Counted from the first letter of the stretch, positions 1 to 8,177 are shown. The stretch is DNA of 43,285 nucleotides from Amylibacter sp. (GCA_021775355.1 JAJFHZ010000002.1:1-43285), one strand, 5' to 3'. Numbers and translations are program-made. Notes: generated by a model from the letters alone, not told the origin.

Positions 1-854
1 ACCCAATGCGCCTTGCAATTTCCCTCATACGGGCCGAGGTTGAAACCGTTCTTTTCCTGTCGCAGGTAATAGGAGCTGTCCACATCGCGCAGCAAGGGCA
101 GCTTGCCGTGTTCCTTGGTATGGGCTGCCAGTTCGGGGACTTCTTCAGACAGCAAATACTGATGGCTCATCACCATCATAGGTACAGTGCGCCCGCCATA
201 TGGCTTGAACCATTCACCAACACGTTGGGCATAATAACCCGCAGCATTAACCACAAACTCGCAGCGAATATCGCCTTTTTCTGTATGTACAACCCATTCA
301 TCGCCATCGCGGGTCACACCTGTTGCAGGTGTAAAACGCAAGATTCTTTGCCCCATATCCCGCGCACCCTTGGCCAAGGCTTGGGTTAACTGCGCAGGGT
401 CAATATCGCCGTCGTGCGGATCATAAAGCGCGCCATGCAGATCGTGGGTTTCCAAGAACGGATAACGTTGTTGCGTTTCTTCAGGGGACAATATCTCGAT
501 ATCCATACCCTGATAACGGCCCATGCCTGCGGCACGTTCAAATTCCTGCATCCGTTCCTTGGAATGCGCCAGACGGATTGAACCCGTAACGTGGTAGTTC
601 ATAGGGTAATCAACCTCTGCGCCCAAACGACTGTAAAGTTCTGTCGAATAACGTTGCATATTCATGATCGACCAACTGGTGGAAAACGTTGGCACGTTGC
701 CAGCAGCATGCCATGTTGATCCCGCAGTCAATTCGTTCTTTTCTAACAGAACGCAATCGGTCCAGCCGGCTTTTGCCAGATGATAAAGCGAAGAAGCACC
801 TACAACCCCACCACCAATAATGACCACCCGTGCGGTGGTTGGAAAATCAGACAT
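1..854 (-). CDS. FAD-dependent oxidoreductase, dimethylglycine/sarcosine dehydrogenase-like (N-terminal part; runs off the left edge)
   Basis: About 284 N-terminal codons are visible on the minus strand, starting at the ATG at 854-852; the C-terminus lies outside the window. The protein opens with a Rossmann dinucleotide-binding motif (VVIIGGGVVGASS), followed by an acidic residue ending the second strand (LLEKN) and the motif GSTWHAAG. In the dimethylglycine/sarcosine dehydrogenase family the His of this motif carries covalent FAD. Known family members demethylate N-methylated glycines oxidatively and usually carry a folate-binding GcvT-like C-terminal domain, which cannot be checked here. 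It follows the LysE-type exporter by 11 bp on the same strand, probably in one operon with the GFA protein and XRE-cupin regulator. Substrate is inferred only; related amine oxidases share the N-terminal fold. Confidence 0.85.
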   Translation of the reverse strand, partial: MSDFPTTARVVIIGGGVVGASSLYHLAKAGWTDCVLLEKNELTAGSTWHAAGNVPTFSTSWSIMNMQRYSTELYSRLGAEVDYPMNYHVTGSIRLAHSKERMQEFERAAGMGRYQGMDIEILSPEETQQRYPFLETHDLHGALYDPHDGDIDPAQLTQALAKGARDMGQRILRFTPATGVTRDGDEWVVHTEKGDIRCEFVVNAAGYYAQRVGEWFKPYGGRTVPMMVMSHQYLLSEEVPELAAHTKEHGKLPLLRDVDSSYYLRQEKNGFNLGPYEGNCKAHW

Positions 855-865
855 TTATTCTCTCC

Positions 866-1489
866 TTAGTCGATTACAAGTTTGGCCGCGATACCGCCAA
901 ACAGAATTGCAGAAATCTTGTTTAATATTTTCACCCGAAGCCGCAGCGCGTTGGCCAACAGACCTGCCGCAAACCCAAGCACCATCACAAACATAAAGCC
1001 GAAGAGCTGGAATATCGCGCCAAGGATCAGGATTTGCATCCAGATCGGGCCAATGGTCGGGTCAGTGAATTGCGGAATGAAGGCAAAGATAAACAGCATG
1101 GTTTTGGGATTCAGAACATTGGTCAGAAACCCGCGTTTAATCGCTGTACGCACACTTGGGGCGGCAGTACCTGTGCCAATATCACCCGTACTGCGCCATG
1201 CATGAATAGCCAGATAACAAAGATAAGCTGCGCCCAGATATTTTATTATCTGATAGGAAGCCGGATAAGCAAGCAACATCGCTGAAACCCCCGCAGCGGC
1301 TAATAAAACATGTAATGTTACCCCGATGTTCACGCCCAATGCGGCAGCCACACCAATGCGTGGGCCACCTGAAATACCACAAGCTGTGATAAATAGAAAA
1401 TCAGCGCCCGGTGTGATGTTCAGCAGCAAACCTGCCGCGATAAAAGCGGACAACACGGCTGGATCAAATCCCGTTATCACATCCCACAT
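866..1489 (-). CDS. LysE family translocator (amino acid exporter)
   Basis: This 207-residue hydrophobic protein has the typical length and pattern of the LysE/RhtB family: about six membrane segments, the conserved early segment with NITPGADFLFI, and the loop FLTNVLNPKTMLFIFAF that is a hallmark of the family. Members export amino acids or small amines across the inner membrane. The start at 1489 gives the usual short N-terminus before the first helix. It ends 11 bp before the dehydrogenase-like gene and starts 2 bp after the GFA-type gene ends, so the four minus-strand genes from 2453 downwards look like one transcription unit. The transported compound cannot be told from sequence; glycine-derived or methylated amines would fit the neighbour. 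Confidence 0.9.
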   Translation of the reverse strand: MWDVITGFDPAVLSAFIAAGLLLNITPGADFLFITACGISGGPRIGVAAALGVNIGVTLHVLLAAAGVSAMLLAYPASYQIIKYLGAAYLCYLAIHAWRSTGDIGTGTAAPSVRTAIKRGFLTNVLNPKTMLFIFAFIPQFTDPTIGPIWMQILILGAIFQLFGFMFVMVLGFAAGLLANALRLRVKILNKISAILFGGIAAKLVID

Positions 1490-1491
1490 AC

Positions 1492-1872
1492 CTATTGATC
1501 CCTTTGCTTTGGGCCAGTTTCAATAGCGTAGTAATCACCTTTGTCAGCCACATAAATATGCGCGGCGGTTTCAAGTCCGGTTGCCCCATCCAAAGTTCCA
1601 GTTCCTACCGAGGTCGCGTTTTCACCATCAAGCTGCCAAAACAGGCTGGCACCACAGTCTGTACAAAAACCGCGCCGCGCCGAAGCCGATGATCGAAACC
1701 ATTTCAACCCGTCATCCTTGGTTATCCGAAACCGATCATTTGGAACTTGGGTTGCAGACCAGTAATGCCCGCTGGTTTTGCGACATTGCGTACAATGACA
1801 TGCCACCGACGGACGTAGCGGTCCGTCCAGCTCATATTTCACCGCTCCACACTCACATGATCCTTTGTGCAT
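1492..1872 (-). CDS. GFA family protein (CENP-V/GFA zinc domain)
   Basis: The 126-residue protein shows the cysteine pattern of the GFA (glutathione-dependent formaldehyde-activating enzyme-like) family: CECGAVKY near residue 6, CHCTQCRKTSG around residues 26-36, and CTDCGASL around residue 71. These Cys residues bind two zinc ions in structurally known members. The original Gfa was proposed to join formaldehyde to glutathione, but most relatives have no proven activity. Formaldehyde is released by demethylation of N-methylglycines, so its place beside a dimethylglycine/sarcosine dehydrogenase-like gene is suggestive. It lies 2 bp before the LysE-type gene and 11 bp after the XRE-cupin gene, consistent with co-transcription. 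Confidence 0.85.
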   Translation of the reverse strand: MHKGSCECGAVKYELDGPLRPSVACHCTQCRKTSGHYWSATQVPNDRFRITKDDGLKWFRSSASARRGFCTDCGASLFWQLDGENATSVGTGTLDGATGLETAAHIYVADKGDYYAIETGPKQRDQ

Positions 1873-1883
1873 TCAACTCTCCT

Positions 1884-2453
1884 TTAGTAAACTGGCGGGG
1901 CAATCACCCAGACTACAACTACATTTTCCGCGCTTGGGTTTGCCCATTTGTGCGGCTCGCCACGAATACGAAAACTGTCGCCAGCATCCAGATCAAACTT
2001 CTGATCTCCAATCCAAAGCGTCAGGCACCCCGAAATCAGGTAGCCGACTTCCTGTGTCGGGCGCACCACAAAATCCTCTAGTCCCGCCCCCGGTTCAAAG
2101 GTGGAATGGATAACCTCAAAGTCATCCGTTAGGTCAGGCGACAATAACTCTTCTATTAACCCGTTTGTTCCCGCGCCGATTTTGCGCCGCGTATCTTTGC
2201 GTACAATACAACCAACTTCTGAAGCTTTTGTCTCAGCTTGGCCAAAAAAAATCGATATCGGTACATCCAATATATTTGAAATCGTGCGCAACTCATCAAT
2301 GGAAGGTTCCGAAATATCTCGTTCAACTTGGCTCATCCAGCCCACAGAACGATCCAATTTTCCAGACATTTCAATCAGCGTAATACCCCTAGATTTACGA
2401 ATGCTACGTAGATCCGCACCAAGAGAGCCAGAATTTTGCAAATTATGTATCAT
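1884..2453 (-). CDS. XRE family transcriptional regulator with C-terminal cupin domain
   Basis: The 189-residue protein has an N-terminal helix-turn-helix of the XRE/Cro type (about residues 13-67, with the recognition part around SVGWMSQVERDISEPSIDEL) and a C-terminal cupin barrel (about 110-185, with GAGLEDFVVRPTQEVGYLIS and GDSFRIRGEPHKWANP). This architecture (PuuR/SutR type) usually senses a small metabolite and controls catabolism of amines, amino acids or related compounds. It is the first gene of a minus-strand run with a GFA protein, a LysE exporter and a methylglycine dehydrogenase-like enzyme, its probable targets. A perfect 18-bp inverted repeat covers its start codon, suggesting autoregulation. 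A weak GGA lies 5-6 bases before the ATG, inside the repeat arm. Confidence 0.9.
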   Translation of the reverse strand: MIHNLQNSGSLGADLRSIRKSRGITLIEMSGKLDRSVGWMSQVERDISEPSIDELRTISNILDVPISIFFGQAETKASEVGCIVRKDTRRKIGAGTNGLIEELLSPDLTDDFEVIHSTFEPGAGLEDFVVRPTQEVGYLISGCLTLWIGDQKFDLDAGDSFRIRGEPHKWANPSAENVVVVWVIAPPVY

Positions 2454-2496
2454 AGCAATCCGTGAAATTTATGCGTATAATTTCACGGATTGCTAT
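2452..2496. promoter_or_regulatory. Perfect 18-bp inverted repeat over the XRE-cupin start codon (putative operator)
   Basis: The left arm ATAGCAATCCGTGAAATT (2452-2469) and right arm AATTTCACGGATTGCTAT (2479-2496) are exact reverse complements around a 9-base spacer. The left arm includes bases of the ATG of the minus-strand regulator (2453-2451), and a plus-strand TATAAT lies at 2476-2481 across the spacer and right arm. The position suggests binding by the XRE-cupin protein itself and control of both divergent genes. Binding is inferred, not shown. Confidence 0.7.
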
Positions 2497-2566
2497 AGTT
2501 TGGCTTGCTTGAATACGACCTTTTATGTCGCAGATAAAAAATAGTGTTGAATAATTTGCCAATAAG

Positions 2567-2582
2567 TGTGACTTATATCACT
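2567..2582. promoter_or_regulatory. CRP/FNR-type site upstream of the Crp/Fnr gene, inside a larger dyad
   Basis: TGTGA-N6-TCACT at 2567-2582 matches the core GTGA-N6-TCAC recognised by many Crp/Fnr family regulators. A second, slightly offset dyad surrounds it, with 13-bp perfect arms TTGCCAATAAGTG (2556-2568) and CACTTATTGGCAA (2579-2591). Both end just upstream of the chosen ATG (2613) of the Crp/Fnr gene, so negative autoregulation is a reasonable inference. Confidence 0.6.
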
Positions 2583-2612
2583 TATTGGCAATTCATCAAC
2601 TTTTCGCGACCC

Positions 2613-3302
2613 ATGCTTCGAAACGAACACACATTCCCAAAGGACTCACTTCTTGGCAGTATCAGTCAAGAAAGTTGGGATGTTTTATCCAGATCGTGGA
2701 CAACCAAACGTTATAAATCCAAACAATTCCTAATCTCCGCCGACGATGAAAATGCGGATGTCTTTTTCATCTTAAGGGGGGAAGCCCGCGTCACTATTTA
2801 CACCTCTACAGGACGCGAGGTAACACTTGTTTCCATTTTGCCCGGCGATAGTTTTGGCGAGTTTGCAGCGATTGACAATGAACCGCGTTCAAGCAGTGTC
2901 GTTGCATCCTGTGAATGCTATGCGGCAACTTTGACTGCCAAACAATTCCGAGAGTTGCTGAAAACCCATCCGGATATTTCTTTTGAATTGCTGAAAATCA
3001 TGATCGCACATTTACGCAAGCTGAATACGCGGGTAACAGATTTCAATACAAAATCCGCAGATCTACGATTACAAGAAGCCTTGGTTGATCTGGCAGAACA
3101 GCATAGCCATGGCCAAGACGATATTTTGATAGAACGCCCCCCCACACAAAGCGAACTGGCAGCATTTGTATTTTCTTCGCGTGAAAATGTCGCGCGTGAA
3201 ATGGGACGATTGCGCAAAACAGGTGTAATAGCACGCAAAAAACGCAGCCTACACATTCCTTCACTTAAGCGATTACGCAAAACCGTTGTCAACAATCAAT
3301 AA
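2613..3302 (+). CDS. Crp/Fnr family transcriptional regulator
   Basis: From the ATG at 2613 the product has 229 residues: an N-terminal cyclic-nucleotide-binding-like beta-roll (about residues 15-130), a long dimerisation helix, and a C-terminal winged helix-turn-helix (about 165-215, with PTQSELAAFVFSSRENVAREM). The stretch PGDSFGEFAAIDNEPRSSSVV keeps the Glu and the Arg-Ser pair that contact cyclic-nucleotide phosphate in Crp, so an effector of that kind is possible. No N-terminal cysteine cluster of Fnr is present. An in-frame GTG at 2544 would add 23 residues unlike the family and put the operator dyad inside the gene, so I prefer 2613, although no clear ribosome site precedes it. The next gene downstream is a GAPDH paralogue. 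Confidence 0.88.
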   Translation: MLRNEHTFPKDSLLGSISQESWDVLSRSWTTKRYKSKQFLISADDENADVFFILRGEARVTIYTSTGREVTLVSILPGDSFGEFAAIDNEPRSSSVVASCECYAATLTAKQFRELLKTHPDISFELLKIMIAHLRKLNTRVTDFNTKSADLRLQEALVDLAEQHSHGQDDILIERPPTQSELAAFVFSSRENVAREMGRLRKTGVIARKKRSLHIPSLKRLRKTVVNNQ

Positions 3303-3379
3303 GCATTTCATTGGTTGCGCAAAATATCAGATATGGATAGCGTCCCGGAAAAAGCTATATTCATAAGGTGAATCTTCCA

Positions 3380-4390
3380 ATGGAAACTCGCAAAACAGGT
3401 GATCCTATTAAAATTGTCATAAACGGATTTGGCCGCATTGGCCGTCCAATTGTACGTATGTTGGCACAAGGCAACACTGGCTTTGAACTGGTGGCGATCA
3501 ACGATATAGCGCCCTTGGAAACCTGTGCTTATCTTTTCCAATATGACAGCGTTTTCGGCCCATTTCAGGGAACGGTCGCGGTCGGTGAAAGCGCGCTGAT
3601 CGTAAATGGGCACTCTATTCCGTTTTTCCAGACCGAAGATATTGGCGCATTGGATTTATCGGACGTAGATGTTTTACTGGAATGTACTGGACAAGTGAAC
3701 AGCCGCGATATGGCAGAGCGTGGTTTGCAGGCGGGGGCTAAAGCCGTGTTGATTTCCGGGCCGTCCGATGCGGCCGACATCACACTGGTTATGGGCGCGA
3801 ACGAAGCTAAAATGGGCGCGCATAAAATCATTTCAAACGCGTCGTGTACCACCAACGCATTGGCCCCTTTGCTACGTGTTTTGGATGACAACTTCGGGCT
3901 TGAAAGCGGCCATATGACGACAGTGCACTGCTATACCGGCAGCCAGCCCACAGTGGATAAACCGCGTGGCAATCTGGCCCGCTCACGTGCGGCAAGCCTG
4001 TCAATGGTGCCTACGACCACAAGTGCGCAGCGGTTGACAGATTTGGTTTTGCCGCACCTTAAGGGCCGGGTTGAAGCCCGCGCCATTCGGGTGCCAACCG
4101 CCAGCGTTTCGGCCATTGATCTGACCGTGCAAACCAAATCGGACGTGACGATCGATACTGTAAATACGGTTTTGCAGAACTCCGCTGAAACCAGCCCCGT
4201 ATTTGGTTGGATCACCCAGCCTTTGGTATCCACAGATTTACGTGCACGATCCGAGTCTATTATTATAAACGGCCGCGAAACATCCGTTTCTGTGGGCGGC
4301 TTACTACGGGTCTTTGGCTGGTACGACAACGAATGGGGCTTTTCCAATCGTATGCTCGATATGGCAAGATTGATGGCAAAGCGGGGTTAG
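3380..4390 (+). CDS. gap: Type I glyceraldehyde-3-phosphate dehydrogenase (paralogue)
   Basis: This 336-residue protein has the full GAPDH fold: the N-terminal NAD-binding GFGRIGR (residues 16-22), catalytic Cys156 in SNASCTTN, the catalytic His183 in TVHCYTGSQP, and the C-terminal WYDNEWGFSNRM. GAPDH oxidises glyceraldehyde-3-phosphate with phosphate and NAD(P). The motif after the catalytic His is HCYTGSQ rather than the common HAYTNDQ, which suggests a divergent paralogue rather than the main glycolytic copy; an erythrose-4-phosphate or related substrate is not excluded. The ATG at 3380 is preferred over an in-frame GTG at 3368 because AAGG lies 11 bases before it. The last bases overlap the convergent yaaA stop by 4 bp. 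Confidence 0.9.
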   Translation: METRKTGDPIKIVINGFGRIGRPIVRMLAQGNTGFELVAINDIAPLETCAYLFQYDSVFGPFQGTVAVGESALIVNGHSIPFFQTEDIGALDLSDVDVLLECTGQVNSRDMAERGLQAGAKAVLISGPSDAADITLVMGANEAKMGAHKIISNASCTTNALAPLLRVLDDNFGLESGHMTTVHCYTGSQPTVDKPRGNLARSRAASLSMVPTTTSAQRLTDLVLPHLKGRVEARAIRVPTASVSAIDLTVQTKSDVTIDTVNTVLQNSAETSPVFGWITQPLVSTDLRARSESIIINGRETSVSVGGLLRVFGWYDNEWGFSNRMLDMARLMAKRG

Positions 4391-5145
4391 GCTGTCTTGC
4401 GTGTAAACACCCAGTCGTTTTCACCTGACAGTTTAGGTTGAAACTTATAGCCATCCAGATCGAAATCTTTCAGCCCTTCGGGCGTTTCAATACGGTTTAA
4501 AACCATGTAACGTGCCATCAGACCGCGGGCCTTTTTGGCGAAGAAACCAATCATTTTCAGCTCGCCATCACGTTCTTCTTTAAAGGCGGGTGTGATGATG
4601 CGCGATGTCATGTTCTTACCCGTTGCCTTAAAATATTCAGTGGAAGCGCAATTGATCACCACACCGTCCGATACCAGATCCAGAGCAGTACCTATACGAT
4701 CACCCCAGTAAACGTATAAGTTGGTGCCAGCTTTGTTTTGCAAACGGCTGCCCATTTCCAAGCGGTACGGTTGAATGCGGTCAAGCGGTTTCAGAACACC
4801 GTAAAGACCCGACAGGATACGTATATGATCTTGTGCATAGACCACATCATCCGCCTCCAGATTTCCGGCCTGAAGCCCCGTGTAAGTGTCGCCCGCAAAT
4901 GCGAAAGCGGCCTGTTTCGAGTTCAGATCATCAGATGCAGGGGCAAATGCGGTAAAACGGGTTTTATTCAATGCCGCCAAATCCTCGCTGATCTTCATCA
5001 AGCCGCGTAAATCCGACACCGAAAGCTTACGGGCAATTTTTGCCAGTGCATTTGCATCATCTTGAAAGGCAGGCAGACTTTCGGCAAAACCGTCCGCCAA
5101 AGGATCAAAGTTCAGTTTCTTTGCAGGTGACAACACAGCTAACAT
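4387..5145 (-). CDS. yaaA: Peroxide stress protein YaaA (DUF328 family)
   Basis: The 252-residue protein starts MLAVLSPAKKLNF, the usual N-terminus of YaaA, and carries the family stretches YGVLKPLDRIQPYRLEMG, NLYVYWGD, VINCASTEY and FFAKKARGLMARY. In Escherichia coli YaaA limits free intracellular iron during hydrogen peroxide stress; the fold binds DNA in vitro. I chose the ATG at 5145 over the longer frame because it gives the family N-terminus and has GGGGA at the right distance. It lies about 56 bp after recQ on the same strand and may be cotranscribed. Confidence 0.93.
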   Translation of the reverse strand: MLAVLSPAKKLNFDPLADGFAESLPAFQDDANALAKIARKLSVSDLRGLMKISEDLAALNKTRFTAFAPASDDLNSKQAAFAFAGDTYTGLQAGNLEADDVVYAQDHIRILSGLYGVLKPLDRIQPYRLEMGSRLQNKAGTNLYVYWGDRIGTALDLVSDGVVINCASTEYFKATGKNMTSRIITPAFKEERDGELKMIGFFAKKARGLMARYMVLNRIETPEGLKDFDLDGYKFQPKLSGENDWVFTRKTA

Positions 5146-5201
5146 AATATTCCCCGATTTAAGTAATGCGATAATAGCATTCTTATGCCCCACGCCAAGG
5201 C

Positions 5202-7247
5202 TTATTCGGCGGCAATCACATCTAGAAACACCGCCCCAAACCGTTCCGCTTTTTTTGTACCCACTCCTTGAATCGCTTCAAGCTCCAATAGCGTTCTGGG
5301 CCGTTGTTGCGCTATTTTTGACAAAGTTGCGCTGGTGCAATTCATATAAGTATCAAAACCACTTTCACCCTTTGCAAGGCGCACTTGCACTTCTTGTAAT
5401 CGGTCGAACAATGCGCCCGCACCGCGCCCTGCCAATTTGCGCCGATTGGGATGCACATCCGCCTGCGCGCCCGCAATCACTTCCAAAAACGCTTTTCCGT
5501 AACGTTCCAATTTCACCGACCCGACACCGGCAAGACGTGAAAACGCATCCAGATCATCGGGTTTTTGGGTGGCCATTGCAATCAGAGTGTTATCAGGGAA
5601 AACCACATATGCGGGGGCTTGAATGGCTTCCGCCAAACTGCGGCGTTTGGCTTTCAGTGCGGAGAGCAAAGCTTCGTCTTCTTCTGCAACCAAGGCTTTC
5701 ACACGCGGGCCGCGTTTGGATTGCTTAACAATGGTATCGCGGCGCAATTCTATTTTTTGCTCATCACGCAAAATGGGCCGCGCCGCATCGGTCAGCCGCA
5801 AGGCACCGTAACGTTCCATGTCAGGGCGGATCAGATCGTAACCCATCATCTGCCTGAATATCGCCTGCCATTGGGCGCGGTCATAGTCTTTGCCTACCCC
5901 GAACGTTGGCAAATCCATATGGCCCTTATCGCGCACTTTAGCGGTTTCATTCCCCTGTAGGATATCAATCAGATGCACTGCCCCAAACCATTCGCCTGTG
6001 CGCAAAATTGCCGATAGTGCCATGCGCACAGCTGTTGTACCATCAAACAATTCGGGTGGTTTGTCGCACAAATCGCAATGGCCGCAGCTATCCATTTCAT
6101 CACCGAAATAGCGCAATAAAACCCGCCGACGACAACGGCGTGCCTCGGCCAATCCCAACAGGGCATTCAACCGCCCGTGATCCGCTTGTTTACGTTCCGC
6201 AGGCGCCAAACCTTCATCAATTTGCGCACGACGCAGGCGCACATCATCGGCGCCATATAATGTCAGCGTATCCGCAGGCGCACCATCGCGACCCGCGCGA
6301 CCGATTTCCTGATAATAAGACTCCATCGATTTCGGCAAATCCGCATGAGCCACCCAGCGGATGTCGGGCTTATCAATGCCCATCCCAAACGCCACGGTTG
6401 CGCAAACGATTAACCCGTCTTCACGCTGAAATCGGGTTTCCGCCAACCGCCTGTCATCCGGTTGCATACCTGCATGATAGTGCAATGCGACATGGCCTTG
6501 TGTGCGCAGGGCCTGTGCCAAAGTTTCGGTTTTTGCCCGTGATCCGCAATAAATAATCCCCGCCTGATCTTTGTGTGCGGCCACAAAATCCAACAATTGC
6601 TGGCGCGGCTTATTCTTTGGCGCAAAAGCCAGATGAATATTGGGGCGATCAAACCCTTTCAGGAATACCTGACAGTCACGGCCAGCAAACAATCGCTCCA
6701 CAATCTCGTCGCGGGTTTCCTGATCCGCCGTGGCGGTAAACGCGGCCAAGGGAACGTCTAACGCATCACGTAACGCGCCAATGCGCAAATAATCAGGGCG
6801 AAAATCATGACCCCATTGACTGACACAATGGGCTTCGTCCACAGCAATCATAGACACGTTTGCGCGTCGTAAAAGCAGTGTTGTACCGGGGTTCGCCAAC
6901 CGTTCTGGCGCGATATACAGCAGCTTCAATTGCCCATCATCAATCGCTTCGAACACCTGTTCGGTTTCTTCTTCGGTGTTACCGCTGCTAAGCGTTCCCG
7001 CCATAATCCCAATGGCTCGCAGCGCATTCACCTGATCGCGCATCAATGCAATCAGGGGCGAGATAACTACCGTCAGCCCTTCACGGCAAAGTGCCGGCAA
7101 TTGGAAACACAAGGATTTGCCGCCACCTGTGGGCATGATCGCCAGAACATCCGCACCGTTTGTTACAGCGGCAACGATTTCTTCTTGCCCCTCGCGGTAG
7201 CCATCGAAACCAAAGACATCTTTCAAAAAAGAGGTATGCGCGTTCAT
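5202..7247 (-). CDS. recQ: ATP-dependent DNA helicase RecQ
   Basis: The 681-residue product is a full RecQ helicase that unwinds DNA 3' to 5' in recombination and fork repair. Visible parts in order: Walker A TGGGKSLCF (about residue 40), DEAH box in VDEAHCVSQWGHDFRPDY (about 135), the conserved QEIGRAGRDG helicase motif, the RQC zinc site with CRRR, CGHC and C, and then two HRDC-like repeats (about 515-590 and 605-680, the second ending GVGTKKAERFG). E. coli RecQ has one HRDC domain, so the tandem arrangement is worth noting. The start at 7247 gives MNAHTSFLKDVFG, typical for the family; the longer open frame upstream does not match. yaaA follows on the same strand. Confidence 0.95.
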   Translation of the reverse strand: MNAHTSFLKDVFGFDGYREGQEEIVAAVTNGADVLAIMPTGGGKSLCFQLPALCREGLTVVISPLIALMRDQVNALRAIGIMAGTLSSGNTEEETEQVFEAIDDGQLKLLYIAPERLANPGTTLLLRRANVSMIAVDEAHCVSQWGHDFRPDYLRIGALRDALDVPLAAFTATADQETRDEIVERLFAGRDCQVFLKGFDRPNIHLAFAPKNKPRQQLLDFVAAHKDQAGIIYCGSRAKTETLAQALRTQGHVALHYHAGMQPDDRRLAETRFQREDGLIVCATVAFGMGIDKPDIRWVAHADLPKSMESYYQEIGRAGRDGAPADTLTLYGADDVRLRRAQIDEGLAPAERKQADHGRLNALLGLAEARRCRRRVLLRYFGDEMDSCGHCDLCDKPPELFDGTTAVRMALSAILRTGEWFGAVHLIDILQGNETAKVRDKGHMDLPTFGVGKDYDRAQWQAIFRQMMGYDLIRPDMERYGALRLTDAARPILRDEQKIELRRDTIVKQSKRGPRVKALVAEEDEALLSALKAKRRSLAEAIQAPAYVVFPDNTLIAMATQKPDDLDAFSRLAGVGSVKLERYGKAFLEVIAGAQADVHPNRRKLAGRGAGALFDRLQEVQVRLAKGESGFDTYMNCTSATLSKIAQQRPRTLLELEAIQGVGTKKAERFGAVFLDVIAAE

Positions 7248-7317
7248 TTGTATTTTTCTATTTGACTGCTCGTTAGTATCAGACTCGCATATGTAGAATT
7301 GGTGAACAAGTGCGATC

Positions 7318-8139
7318 TCAAGGCTCAGTGATAAATCCTGCGTCATACAATTTCGCCCGCGTCGGTTTCCACAACGTCTTTGCGTCAATCGAAAACGCAT
7401 GTTTCAAAAACACCGCATCAATGCCGCGACCTGTCAAGTAAACCTGATCTTTTTCTTGTTCTTCAATTGGATCCACCGTCTGATAGCGAGAAGGAATATC
7501 ATAACTGTAGCCATGAAAACCTACTTCGGCATCATCTTTCAAGGTTCGCTTTTCCCCCGCCGCAAACACAAGCGTGCAAACCGAATAGCAATATGTTGTT
7601 ACCTGTGTTTCAAATTCGTTTTCTTCAATCAGCTTCCCAATAGTACGCCCCGCGAAAACAATCCCGCCGTGGCTTTCCAATGAGATGGTTTTCACATTCT
7701 TATGTTCACTAAGGATAATCAGCAAAGCGTGGTACATCAGGTAATTCACTTCGCCACCCAAATATATGGTATCACCCTTCAGCTTCACGCTGAAATCATC
7801 GTCGCCGAAAATTGTTTTTGCACGTGGCTCGATGAAATAGCGTGTTGCCACAACATCCAAAATTTGAAACCCCATCAACCCTGTCGACACAATCAGAGCC
7901 AGGTAAATTCCCCATGCATCACCTTGTAGTCTTTGTAGATTTGCAGCGCAGCGCAACCCGCCCACAATCTGCCAGACCAGCAATAGAGACATAGTCGCAA
8001 CGCCCAGATTAGCCGCCCAAAATGACCAATCTTCAATCGCAAGAGAAGCAGCAACAAAACTGACACACAAAAGATTGACAAATATCGTCAATCCAAATCC
8101 AAGCTGCCCTGTCCAATGGTCCCTAAAATATTTGCGCAT
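7318..8139 (-). CDS. Membrane protein with C-terminal ClpP-like (COG3904-type) domain
   Basis: From the ATG at 8139, preceded by AAAGG, the product has 273 residues. Three hydrophobic segments (about 13-35, 40-63 and 77-95) precede a soluble domain resembling the COG3904 group of ClpP/crotonase-fold proteins: strand TISLESHGG (151-159, where relatives have LNSPGG), the nucleophile-elbow-like CYSVCTLVFAAG with Ser186, and a possible catalytic His209 in GFHGYSY. A membrane-anchored serine protease is a reasonable guess, but the aspartate is not assigned and no activity is known for this group. It sits between rsmD (38-bp gap) and recQ on the same strand. Confidence 0.75.
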   Translation of the reverse strand: MRKYFRDHWTGQLGFGLTIFVNLLCVSFVAASLAIEDWSFWAANLGVATMSLLLVWQIVGGLRCAANLQRLQGDAWGIYLALIVSTGLMGFQILDVVATRYFIEPRAKTIFGDDDFSVKLKGDTIYLGGEVNYLMYHALLIILSEHKNVKTISLESHGGIVFAGRTIGKLIEENEFETQVTTYCYSVCTLVFAAGEKRTLKDDAEVGFHGYSYDIPSRYQTVDPIEEQEKDQVYLTGRGIDAVFLKHAFSIDAKTLWKPTRAKLYDAGFITEP

Positions 8140-8177
8140 ATTCTGCCTTTTTCCGTAAGACAGGCATAGCACGAAAG

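Noticed and set aside
2544..2612. Longer GTG start of the Crp/Fnr gene
   Set aside because: It adds residues unlike the family and covers the operator dyads.
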